The notes under the pieces are model-generated. The model had not been told where the DNA came from. It did not search any database and worked only from the letters and a program-made list of their open reading frames with translations. This document shows positions 34,513-42,851 of a stretch of DNA of 64,000 nucleotides, one piece after another. This DNA comes from Lachnospiraceae bacterium (lineage in GTDB: Bacteria > Bacillota > Clostridia > Lachnospirales > Lachnospiraceae): NCBI GenBank assembly GCA_024403355.1, contig JAKSRW010000011.1, positions 16,882-80,881 of the forward strand, read 5' to 3'. The position numbers and the translations under genes were made by a program. How positions within the stretch are numbered: the stretch's first letter is position 1; each line of letters begins with the position of its first letter.

Positions 34513-35532
34513 ATGAAGGCAAAAAAAGAAATGTTTGAAACACAGGACACACAGGAAGCAGGTGTCAGAATTAATAAATTTCTCGCAGACGGCGGCGTAT
34601 GCTCCAGGCGTGCTGCCGATAAGGCTATAGAGGAAGGCAAGGTAATGATTGACGGCGAGCCTGCCCAAATGGGCAGCAAGGTATTCCCCGGCCAGGAAGT
34701 AACCTATTGCGGCAAGCCTGTAAATAAGGTTCACGACCTTGTGCTTATCGCCCTCAACAAGCCCGCGGGTGTCGTATGCACTACCGACCACAGAGACCCC
34801 GATAATATTATTGATTTTCTAAAATTCGACAAAAGAATCTTCCCTATCGGCCGTCTCGACAAGGAATCCGAAGGCCTTATTCTTCTGACAAACGACGGTA
34901 ATATAGTCAATAAAATCCTCCGTGCGGGAAACTTTCACGAAAAGGAATATATCGTAACGGTTAATAAGGATATCACCCCCGAATTTTTAAAGGCAATGGC
35001 AAGCGGAGTTCCTATCCTCGACACCGTAACACGCCCCTGCAAGATTGAACAGCTCGAACGAAAGGTATTCAGAATCATTCTTACCCAGGGACTTAACAGA
35101 CAGATCCGCCGCATGTGCGAGGCCTTAAATTACCGCGTAATGGCTCTTACCAGAATCCGTATCATGAATATCTGTCTTAACCGTCTCAAGAGCGGTAACT
35201 GGCGAAATGTAACTCCCGCCGAGCTTGAACGCCTGCAGGAGCTCATCGCAGATTCCAGCAACACTCCGGTTCAGGGCGATTTCAATGAGCTTGAGGGCGA
35301 GGTGGACGCAGCTGATATGAACGAATCCGTCAAGGAGCTTAAGGAACGCGCCCATGCACGAAGAGTTGAGCGCTTCAAAGCAAAGAATCCCGATACTCCC
35401 GAGGACAATATTCAAAAACGAAACAGCAAGCCCACACGAAAGATTAATCAAAGTTCTGCACACTACGACAAAAAGCACGGAGATAACTTCGGACAAAGCA
35501 GACGCAACGATACACGCAAAAGATTCAACTGA
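34513..35532 (+). CDS. rluF: 23S rRNA pseudouridine synthase (RluF-like)
   Basis: Isomerises a uridine in 23S rRNA. S4 RNA-binding domain at residues 18-62 (RINKFLADGGVCSRRAADK), catalytic Asp in GRLDKESEGL near residue 117, and the signature QGLNRQIRRMCEALNY near 193 followed by LTRIRIMNICL and GNWRNVTPAEL, which favours RluF/RluB over RluA types. Residues 250-339 form an extra charged tail, predicted disordered, rich in Lys, Arg and Asn. Divergent from the membrane-protein gene; ligA follows 50 bases later with no terminator between. Confidence 0.92.
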   Translation: MKAKKEMFETQDTQEAGVRINKFLADGGVCSRRAADKAIEEGKVMIDGEPAQMGSKVFPGQEVTYCGKPVNKVHDLVLIALNKPAGVVCTTDHRDPDNIIDFLKFDKRIFPIGRLDKESEGLILLTNDGNIVNKILRAGNFHEKEYIVTVNKDITPEFLKAMASGVPILDTVTRPCKIEQLERKVFRIILTQGLNRQIRRMCEALNYRVMALTRIRIMNICLNRLKSGNWRNVTPAELERLQELIADSSNTPVQGDFNELEGEVDAADMNESVKELKERAHARRVERFKAKNPDTPEDNIQKRNSKPTRKINQSSAHYDKKHGDNFGQSRRNDTRKRFN

Positions 35533-35582
35533 CAGATATTCTTTTATCAGCTGACACAGATACCGGAAAGGTTTGATTAACT

Positions 35583-37649
35583 ATGAACCAAGAAGAAAAA
35601 ATAGCCAGAATCAAAGAGCTCACACCTCTCTTAAGCGTGGCTGCACGTGTCTACGAACAGGAAGACCGTGAAATCATGAGCAATTTTGAATATGATAAAT
35701 TATACGATGAATTAAAGGCCTTAGAGGAAGAAACAGGCATAGTTTTAAGTGAATCTCCCACCCATAAGGTAGGCTACGAGGTTCTTTCAGAGCTGCCAAA
35801 AGAAAAGCATGAATCACCCATGCTCTCTCTCAACAAAACCAAATCCCGCGAGGAGCTTGCAGACTGGCTCGGAAGCCAGAAGGGCGTATTATCCTGGAAA
35901 ATGGATGGACTCACCGTAGTAGTTACCTACAGAAACGGCGAGCTGTTCAAGGCCGTAACAAGAGGCAACGGCGAGGTAGGCGAGGTTATTACAAATAATG
36001 TCAGAGTATTTAAAAACATACCTCAAAGCATTCCCTTCAAGGGTGAACTCGTTATCCGCGGAGAGGCAATTATCCGCTATTCTGACTTCGAAAAAATCAA
36101 CGAAGCAATTGCAGACGCAGATGCAAAATATAAGAATCCCCGAAATCTCTGCAGCGGCTCGGTACGTCAGCTCGATAACAGCATAACCGCACAGCGAAGC
36201 GTATATTTATATGCATTTGCACTGATTTCCCAGACCGGGGACGATGCCCCTGCTTTTGACTATCGTTCAGAGCAGCTTGATTACCTTGAGTCCCTCGGCT
36301 TTAACGTCGTTGAACGTAAAAAAGTTTCAGCATCCGATATAAGCGATTCCGTATCATATTTTGCGGACAAAATTACATCAAACGATTTTCCTTCGGACGG
36401 ACTTGTACTCTTATATGACGATATCGCCTACGGTAATTCCCTCGGCAGAACCGCTAAATTCCCGCGTGACGGAATTGCCTTCAAATGGGCCGATGAAACC
36501 GCGGTCACAACCCTTAGGGAAATCGAATGGTCAGCCTCAAGAACAGGCCTGATTAATCCTGTGGCAATCTTCGACCCCGTCGAGCTTGAAGGAACCACCG
36601 TTTCACGCGCCAGCCTTCATAATATAAGCATTATGAAGGATTTAATGCTGGGAATCGGCGACAGCATCAGTGTATATAAAGCAAATATGATCATCCCGCA
36701 GCTTGCAGAAAATCTGACCCGGTCAGCCGAATACAGCATATGCGATGCTGCAAATGAAGATACAATTAAGATCGCGGATACGGACAAGGCCCTTCTCATA
36801 ACCGACAAAAGAAACGGCTGTTCAATCAGTAAGCAGACCGTAAGCTCTCTTTGTCCGGTATGCTCCTGTCCCACATGCATCCATCTTGAAAATGATGTAA
36901 TGACCCTCTACTGTGTAAACCCTGACTGCGATGCTAAAAAAATAAAGCTTTTCGCTCATCTTGTTTCAAGAGATGCCCTTAATATCGAGGGGCTTTCCGA
37001 ATCAACCGTAGAAAAGCTTATTAACGCAGGTCTTCTTCACAAGCAGTCCGACATCTTCCGTCTGGAAGAAAAAAAGGAGCGTTTTATCGAGCTTGAAGGC
37101 CTCGGCGAAAAGTCCTTTAACAACCTTATTGATTCGATAAACAAAGCAAGAAACACTGTACTTAGCCGTGTCATCTACGGTCTCGGAATAGCAAATATCG
37201 GACTCGCCAATGCCCGCCTCATCTGTAAATATGCGGGTGATGATCCGGAAGCTGCCATCGCACTGACTTCTGACGAGCTGACCGCCATCGAGGGTATCGG
37301 TGATGTACTCGCAGCCTCATACACCGAGTATTTTTTAAATAATAGCAATCTCGATAATTTCCGCACTCTTTTGTCGGAGCTTAGTCTGGAAAAGGAAGCC
37401 GCCGCAGGTGATGCTCTTTCGGGAAAGGTATTTGTTATAACAGGTTCTGTAGAGCATTTTGCGAACCGTAATGAATTAAAAGCCTATATCGAATCACAGG
37501 GCGGCAAGGTTACCGGCAGTGTAACAAACAAAACCAGCTTCCTGATAAATAATGATATCACAAGCAATTCCTCAAAAAATAAAACTGCCAAACAGCTTGG
37601 TATAGAAATCATCACCGAAGATGACTTTATTTCAAGATTTGGCAGTTAA
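35583..37649 (+). CDS. ligA: NAD-dependent DNA ligase
   Basis: Seals nicks during replication and repair using NAD+. 688 residues: adenylation domain with active-site Lys in SWKMDGL near residue 107 (KMDG is a normal variant of KxDG), RGNGEVGEV near 127 and PRNLCSGSVRQLD near 184; OB fold; four-Cys zinc site (CPVCSCPTC and CVNPDC near 425-445); helix-hairpin-helix region; and C-terminal BRCT domain from about 610 (SGKVFVITGSVEHF). All core domains are present, though the sequence is more diverged than Bacillus LigA. No second ligase in the window. Confidence 0.95.
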   Translation: MNQEEKIARIKELTPLLSVAARVYEQEDREIMSNFEYDKLYDELKALEEETGIVLSESPTHKVGYEVLSELPKEKHESPMLSLNKTKSREELADWLGSQKGVLSWKMDGLTVVVTYRNGELFKAVTRGNGEVGEVITNNVRVFKNIPQSIPFKGELVIRGEAIIRYSDFEKINEAIADADAKYKNPRNLCSGSVRQLDNSITAQRSVYLYAFALISQTGDDAPAFDYRSEQLDYLESLGFNVVERKKVSASDISDSVSYFADKITSNDFPSDGLVLLYDDIAYGNSLGRTAKFPRDGIAFKWADETAVTTLREIEWSASRTGLINPVAIFDPVELEGTTVSRASLHNISIMKDLMLGIGDSISVYKANMIIPQLAENLTRSAEYSICDAANEDTIKIADTDKALLITDKRNGCSISKQTVSSLCPVCSCPTCIHLENDVMTLYCVNPDCDAKKIKLFAHLVSRDALNIEGLSESTVEKLINAGLLHKQSDIFRLEEKKERFIELEGLGEKSFNNLIDSINKARNTVLSRVIYGLGIANIGLANARLICKYAGDDPEAAIALTSDELTAIEGIGDVLAASYTEYFLNNSNLDNFRTLLSELSLEKEAAAGDALSGKVFVITGSVEHFANRNELKAYIESQGGKVTGSVTNKTSFLINNDITSNSSKNKTAKQLGIEIITEDDFISRFGS

Positions 37650-37670
37650 TAATTAATATTCATTTAACGC

Positions 37671-37702
37671 AAAACCCGGCGCATTTCTGTGCCGGGTTTT
37701 TA
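37671..37702. terminator. Bidirectional terminator
   Basis: Stem AAACCCGGC/GCCGGGTTT with a 10-base loop and flanking A/T runs. It lies between the ligA and hybrid kinase 3' ends. Confidence 0.88.
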
Positions 37703-37734
37703 TAATCACAATATTTCTTCAAAAAAAGAGCAAA

Positions 37735-40700
37735 TTATAACAGCGTAATCATTGTTTCAACCAATGACTTGATGTTGATCGGTTTCGCCAGATGAGCATC
37801 CATTCCTGCCTCGATAGAAAGCTGTCTGTCCTCATCAAAGGCATTTGCCGTCATAGCAATAATCGGAACTCTCTTTCTGTTGTTCATCAACGGTAAATCA
37901 CGAATAGCCCTTGAAGCCTCTATACCGTTCATCTTCGGCATCTGTATATCCATCAGAATAAAATCATAGGCCTCCGCCATGCCCTTATAAAGGGTATCGA
38001 CATATTTTTTAACCGCTGCATCGCCATCTTCGGCCTCATCAATGATAACTCCGTATTCCTCGAGAATATCCCTGGCAATCTCCCTGTTAAGCTCATTATC
38101 CTCAACGAGAAGCACTCTCTTACCCTTTAAAACCTTTATCTCATCAGATGAAGGCTCAATATCGCTTACAGCACTCCTGTCAGATATATTCAGAGGAATG
38201 GTGATGGTAACCTTCGTTCCGACATTCTGCTTTGACTCAATATCAATATTTCCGTCCAGAAGCTCCACCAGCTCCTTAACTATAGACATACCAAGTCCGG
38301 TACCCTGAATCTTACTGATGGTAGAAGTACGCTCTCGCGAAAACGGTTCAAAAATAGTGGCCAGGTATTTTTCACTCATACCTATACCGTTATCCTCAAC
38401 CACAATTCTGTAAACGCTCTGTCCTGGCATAGCCGGCTCGTCTGCAAGCTCTTCAACTATATAGCTGACCTTACCGCCGGAAGGAGTATATTTTATGGCA
38501 TTACCTAAAATATTAAGCGAAATCTGACCAAGCTTTGTATCATCCGCCATTACCTCGTTATGAACGATATTTCTTACGCCGCCGCTAAAGCTTATACCCT
38601 TAGCCTCAGCCTGGGTACTGACTATAGTAATCATATTATTAACTTTTTCCGAAATACTCAAGGGCACAAGGTTAATCTCCGCCTTACCCGATTCGATACG
38701 CGACATCTCCAGAACCTCATTAATCAGGGACAGAAGCTGCTTACTTGCGGTATCGATTTTATCGAGATATTCGTTAACCTTTTCCTTTTCGTCAATATGC
38801 TTTTTAGCCATATGGGTAAAGCCTGTAATAGCATTCATGGGTGTACGGATATCATGCGACATATTGAACATAAAGGTTGACTTGGCGTTGCTGGCCGACT
38901 TAGCCTGAACCATAGCCTTTTCAAGGCGTTCCTTTGCTTCATTCTCGGTTTTCAAAATTTCGGTAACATCATTCAGACATACTACGGCACGGCTGCCGTC
39001 CTCATTGGCCTTAATATATTCAACCGTAAAATTAAGCCTTCTTCCCGAAGAGATGTTAATATAGCTGAATGCAAAAGAAGTCTGGTTTTCGAACTGCTTC
39101 ATAATGAATTCCGGACTGGTCACCAGACTGCAGCGCTCGATATCCTCTGCCGCAACATTATTCTGAAGAAATTCCTGTCTTACGCCCGAATAGCTTGTCA
39201 CACTGTCATAGCTGAAATTATTACCCTGACGTGTATAATACATGTGCATGTAATCCGTATTGAAATCCACGAAATATACCGAATGGAAGCCCTTTGAAAT
39301 AACATTAAGAGTGATGGCCTCTTCACTCAGCTGGTTCATTTTCGTGATTTCACCGTATGCAAGTGTGGCAACCGAATTAAGCAGATATACACCGTTGGTA
39401 TCATATTGGGGATTTGCCACGCCCAAAAATCCCACAATCTCTTTGTTAAATTTAATACCTACCGAAAGATATGTATTAATCTTCGTCTGCTGCAGGAAAG
39501 GAACAGTCCTCTCCGAGCCCGCCTGAGGATTATTTACAATATCCCTTTCAACAAACTTATCCGCATCAAATCTGTTTTTAAGGAAATTGGATTCCGTATA
39601 GGGGATTGTGAATTTCACCTGTTTATCTGTTCTAAATTCAGGCCGGCACCACTCATAATTCAGTTCAAAACAGCCGGTCCTTTTATTAACCTCGAATACG
39701 CAGGCTCTTTCCGCCTGATAGTAATCCACGATAATCTCCAGAAGACTTTCAAGTGCACTTCCCTCAGAGCCGTAATCACTGATAGCTTTAATACAACGGC
39801 TGATGGTCATCTCCTGCTTGTTGCGCTGCAGAATCTCGTGCTCAATCCTTACCTGATTGGTCACATCATACACAACAACCATTCCCAGAAGATTTTCGTT
39901 TCTTTCATCCTTTGAAAGATAGGTCACATATCTTCTGTACTTAAAATAATCATCTTTGTCAGTAACCTTTACGGTGAATTCAGGCATGTAATTGCCTTCT
40001 TCAAAGCATTTCTGCATATATTCCACAGAAGTTTTTTGAATAAATTCCTTTTTGTCTTCATCCTTAAGGAATTTCTCGGCATAGCTTAATACACTTGCCT
40101 GATATGATGGCAGCGTGCTTTCATGAGTAAAGAGCTTTCCTTCAATTCTCTCCACAATGGAACCGTTTACCTTATCCTGAGTAAAATTAACCCTGTAATA
40201 GCAATATGCATTTGTCAGAATCGCCTGCTGGTATGATTTCTCAGTCTGAATGTCCGAAACCTGCTTATCGGCATTCAAAAGTCCCATCGTATAACCGATA
40301 AGGCTGCCCTCCGAATCCCTGCTGGCGATAAATTTCAAACGGTAATTATGTATTCCGTCCTTCAGCTTTACCTTAAAAGAAACCTGATAAGAGCTGCCGA
40401 TTGCAATATTTTCCAGAATACTGCTGCGGCTGACATTAGTTAAATACTCATCACGTTCCCGAGGAATAACAAGCTCTCTTCCTATCAGCGAAAGTCGCTC
40501 GTAAATACTGTTAATCTTCTTTATATCGGGAATATATTCGTTAAAGGCCCCGTTTATACGGTTTTCATGAGCTATATCATTGCCATCCTTATGGTCGATA
40601 ATAACATAGACAATACCCTCGTAGTCATCCACCAGACCCACAACCACGGAATTCTGTTCAATAATGCTTAATTCACTATTCAGCTTTCCCTGACGTATCC

Positions 40701-41400
40701 TGTTCATAGAAAGCTTCTGAATATAGACAAACTCAACCGTCATAGCTATTGTTGCACTTAAATCCATGTATATATCCTGCATATAAATCAGGTCAAAAAC
40801 AGAACCCGTCAAAATAATTCCGAAGAATAAAAGCAGAAATACAGTATTTAACTTTCCGATTTTCTTCATTCTGAAAAGAACATATACGGTTACTGCCAGG
40901 CAGTCGGCAAAAAGGAAAATATAATAGAATATATAGCCCTCAAGCTCAATAAACTGAAAATCGACTATCTCATAGAGCTTACCGTTTATAAAGAGAATAA
41001 GAATACAGGTAATCTGTGCAAGAATAACCGCTGATGCAACAATACCGAACACATAATGTCTTCTGGTACCGCCGCTTTTTAATATAATATCCCTATTCCT
41101 GATTTCGCCCTCATAAATAAGTCCGTCGGGATAAAAGGCCGCCGCAATGCAAAACGCAAAAGAGCATATAATCGAGGTAAGTATAAACGCCGAATCATGT
41201 GTCTCAGCAATTCTGAGATGTTCGAAAATATAAGAGAAATCATTATAGAAAAATGACAGTGCCAGAGTAATATTCATGGCAATGAAGAATTTTGCGGAAT
41301 AAGGAATAAATTTTCGCTCTGTAATAAAAACAAGCAGCATAAACACAAGTAAAAAAGTACATATCGACAGTACCGATATCATTATAATATTCATATCCAT
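37735..41400 (-). CDS. Hybrid sensor histidine kinase with C-terminal receiver
   Basis: About 1,220 residues. Seven or so membrane helices at the N-terminus (about 5-240) are followed by PAS-like regions (about 250-370, 380-520), a GAF-like domain (about 540-680), another sensory region (to about 830), HisKA with the phospho-His in FNMSHDIRTPMNAITG near 848, HATPase (DNGIGMS, GTGLGMSIVKE) and a receiver with phospho-Asp in LMDIQMPKMNG near 1149. No Hpt domain is attached; a separate Hpt gene lies two genes upstream (42.4 kb) and could relay phosphate. ATG at 41400 or two codons later. Signal and output are unknown. Confidence 0.92.
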   Translation of the reverse strand: MDMNIIMISVLSICTFLLVFMLLVFITERKFIPYSAKFFIAMNITLALSFFYNDFSYIFEHLRIAETHDSAFILTSIICSFAFCIAAAFYPDGLIYEGEIRNRDIILKSGGTRRHYVFGIVASAVILAQITCILILFINGKLYEIVDFQFIELEGYIFYYIFLFADCLAVTVYVLFRMKKIGKLNTVFLLLFFGIILTGSVFDLIYMQDIYMDLSATIAMTVEFVYIQKLSMNRIRQGKLNSELSIIEQNSVVVGLVDDYEGIVYVIIDHKDGNDIAHENRINGAFNEYIPDIKKINSIYERLSLIGRELVIPRERDEYLTNVSRSSILENIAIGSSYQVSFKVKLKDGIHNYRLKFIASRDSEGSLIGYTMGLLNADKQVSDIQTEKSYQQAILTNAYCYYRVNFTQDKVNGSIVERIEGKLFTHESTLPSYQASVLSYAEKFLKDEDKKEFIQKTSVEYMQKCFEEGNYMPEFTVKVTDKDDYFKYRRYVTYLSKDERNENLLGMVVVYDVTNQVRIEHEILQRNKQEMTISRCIKAISDYGSEGSALESLLEIIVDYYQAERACVFEVNKRTGCFELNYEWCRPEFRTDKQVKFTIPYTESNFLKNRFDADKFVERDIVNNPQAGSERTVPFLQQTKINTYLSVGIKFNKEIVGFLGVANPQYDTNGVYLLNSVATLAYGEITKMNQLSEEAITLNVISKGFHSVYFVDFNTDYMHMYYTRQGNNFSYDSVTSYSGVRQEFLQNNVAAEDIERCSLVTSPEFIMKQFENQTSFAFSYINISSGRRLNFTVEYIKANEDGSRAVVCLNDVTEILKTENEAKERLEKAMVQAKSASNAKSTFMFNMSHDIRTPMNAITGFTHMAKKHIDEKEKVNEYLDKIDTASKQLLSLINEVLEMSRIESGKAEINLVPLSISEKVNNMITIVSTQAEAKGISFSGGVRNIVHNEVMADDTKLGQISLNILGNAIKYTPSGGKVSYIVEELADEPAMPGQSVYRIVVEDNGIGMSEKYLATIFEPFSRERTSTISKIQGTGLGMSIVKELVELLDGNIDIESKQNVGTKVTITIPLNISDRSAVSDIEPSSDEIKVLKGKRVLLVEDNELNREIARDILEEYGVIIDEAEDGDAAVKKYVDTLYKGMAEAYDFILMDIQMPKMNGIEASRAIRDLPLMNNRKRVPIIAMTANAFDEDRQLSIEAGMDAHLAKPINIKSLVETMITLL

Positions 41401-41430
41401 ATGCCTTATTCCACCTTCCCCCATATTTTG

Positions 41431-41462
41431 AAAGGGGATGAAAGTTACCTCGCATCCCCTCT
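41431..41462 (-). terminator. Possible hairpin between metA and the hybrid kinase
   Basis: Stem GGGGATG/CATCCCC with a 12-base loop and a weak T run on the minus strand. It may be a weak terminator or attenuator between metA and the kinase gene. Confidence 0.4.
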
Positions 41463-41478
41463 ATTTAGTCTTTAATAA

Positions 41479-42399
41479 TTATTTACCGATATCCTCAACC
41501 TTATAAGGTGTAGCCTGATAAACATAGTAATTAAGCCAGTTTGTGTACATGGTATTAGCATGTGCACGCCAGGTAAGAACTGGCTTTTTATCAGGATCGT
41601 TATCAGGATAATAGTTCTTGGGCATCCGGATATCAAGCCCCTTTGAAAGGTCTCTCTTGTATTCCTGGTCCAGTGTCATTCTGTCATACTCAGGATGACC
41701 GAATACGAAGAACTGACGTCCCTCCTTGGCCATGGCAATACAGATTCCGGCCTCATCCGAATCAGCCAGAACCGTTATTCTCTCATCCTTCCAAACCTCC
41801 TCTGCACTGATGGTGGTATGACGGCTGTGAGGAATATAGAAAATATCATCAAAGCCCCTTATAAGAGGCTCCTTACGGTTATGCACATTATGTGAAAATA
41901 CACCGAAAAGCTTATGGTCAAGCTGAATCTTCTTAATACCGTAATGATAATAAATCGCAGCCTGGGCACCCCAGCAGATATGAAGGGTCGAGGTTACGTT
42001 TTTCTTTGACCACTCCATGATGTCACAGAGTTCTTTCCAATATGCAACATCCTCAAATTCCATATGCTCTACAGGCGCACCTGTAATAATCAGACCGTCA
42101 AACTTTCTGTCCTTAACATCCTCAAAGGTCAGGTAAAACTGGTCCAGATGACTCTTCGCAGTGTTGGTTCCCACATATGAAGAGGTTGTTAAAAAGGTTA
42201 TATTGACCTGTAAAGGTGTATTGGAAAGTGAACGGAGCATATTAACCTCTGTCTGCTCCTTTAAGGGCATGAGATTAAGAAGTGCGATTTCAAGCGGTCT
42301 GATGTCCTGCTCTGTAGCACGGTTCTCATCCATCATGAATATATTTTCTTCTTCCATTACCTTCTTTGCAGGTAAATCATTTTGAACTTTAATAGGCAT
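41479..42399 (-). CDS. metA: Homoserine O-acyltransferase (MetA)
   Basis: First committed step of methionine synthesis: acylates homoserine (acetyl or succinyl donor; the donor cannot be decided by eye, and many Firmicute MetA use acetyl-CoA). 306 residues, the usual size. Catalytic Cys in LHICWGAQAA near residue 143; the His in FGHPEY near 235 and Glu in the YKRDL region belong to the active site. No SAM riboswitch seen in the short leader (18-base gap to the Hpt gene), so it is probably transcribed with Hpt. Shine-Dalgarno GGGAGG precedes the ATG. Confidence 0.95.
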   Translation of the reverse strand: MPIKVQNDLPAKKVMEEENIFMMDENRATEQDIRPLEIALLNLMPLKEQTEVNMLRSLSNTPLQVNITFLTTSSYVGTNTAKSHLDQFYLTFEDVKDRKFDGLIITGAPVEHMEFEDVAYWKELCDIMEWSKKNVTSTLHICWGAQAAIYYHYGIKKIQLDHKLFGVFSHNVHNRKEPLIRGFDDIFYIPHSRHTTISAEEVWKDERITVLADSDEAGICIAMAKEGRQFFVFGHPEYDRMTLDQEYKRDLSKGLDIRMPKNYYPDNDPDKKPVLTWRAHANTMYTNWLNYYVYQATPYKVEDIGK

Positions 42400-42417
42400 A
42401 CTAACCCTCCCTAAACA

Positions 42418-42759
42418 CTACAGAATATCCTTTATTCTCTCAAGCATAGCCCTGTAGTCGGCCATAAGCTTATCATGGCGCTGCTTAGCTCCCTCGAAAT
42501 CACCGGACTTTATGCAGTCCTCCGAAGCCTTAGCCTCATCTCCGAGCTCTACGGCACCTATCGTATATGACGAGGACTTTACACCATGCACATTGATTCT
42601 GTAATTGTCCCAGTCATTATTGTTATAGCATTCTTCAAGTAATGCTGATTTATCATCCGAAACGTAAGTTTCCACAATTGCCTCATATATATCGGGATCT
42701 TCCGCAACAAAAGGCATTGCATAATCCACATCCAAAATAGCCCTGTACTTTTCTAACAT
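42418..42759 (-). CDS. Stand-alone Hpt (histidine phosphotransfer) protein
   Basis: 113 residues, all-helical. The phosphorylatable His is in NVHGVKSSSYTIGA near residue 58, the Hpt signature (HxLKGxS type). It would carry phosphate between the receiver of the hybrid kinase (two genes downstream) and a response regulator. A second unlinked Hpt gene lies at 58.3 kb. Start ATG 42759 follows the recurring GGGAAAGG...ATGGTTAATTT leader. Co-transcription with metA is likely. Confidence 0.88.
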   Translation of the reverse strand: MLEKYRAILDVDYAMPFVAEDPDIYEAIVETYVSDDKSALLEECYNNNDWDNYRINVHGVKSSSYTIGAVELGDEAKASEDCIKSGDFEGAKQRHDKLMADYRAMLERIKDIL

Positions 42760-42851
42760 AAATTAACCATACCTTTCCCATAATATTGCTGAACTACACC
42801 TATAAATATATATCAGCAGGCCAAAATAGTCAACAAAATAAGAAAATATGC

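Noticed and set aside
42400..42417. SAM riboswitch before metA
   Set aside because: Only 18 bases separate metA from the Hpt gene; no room for such a structure.
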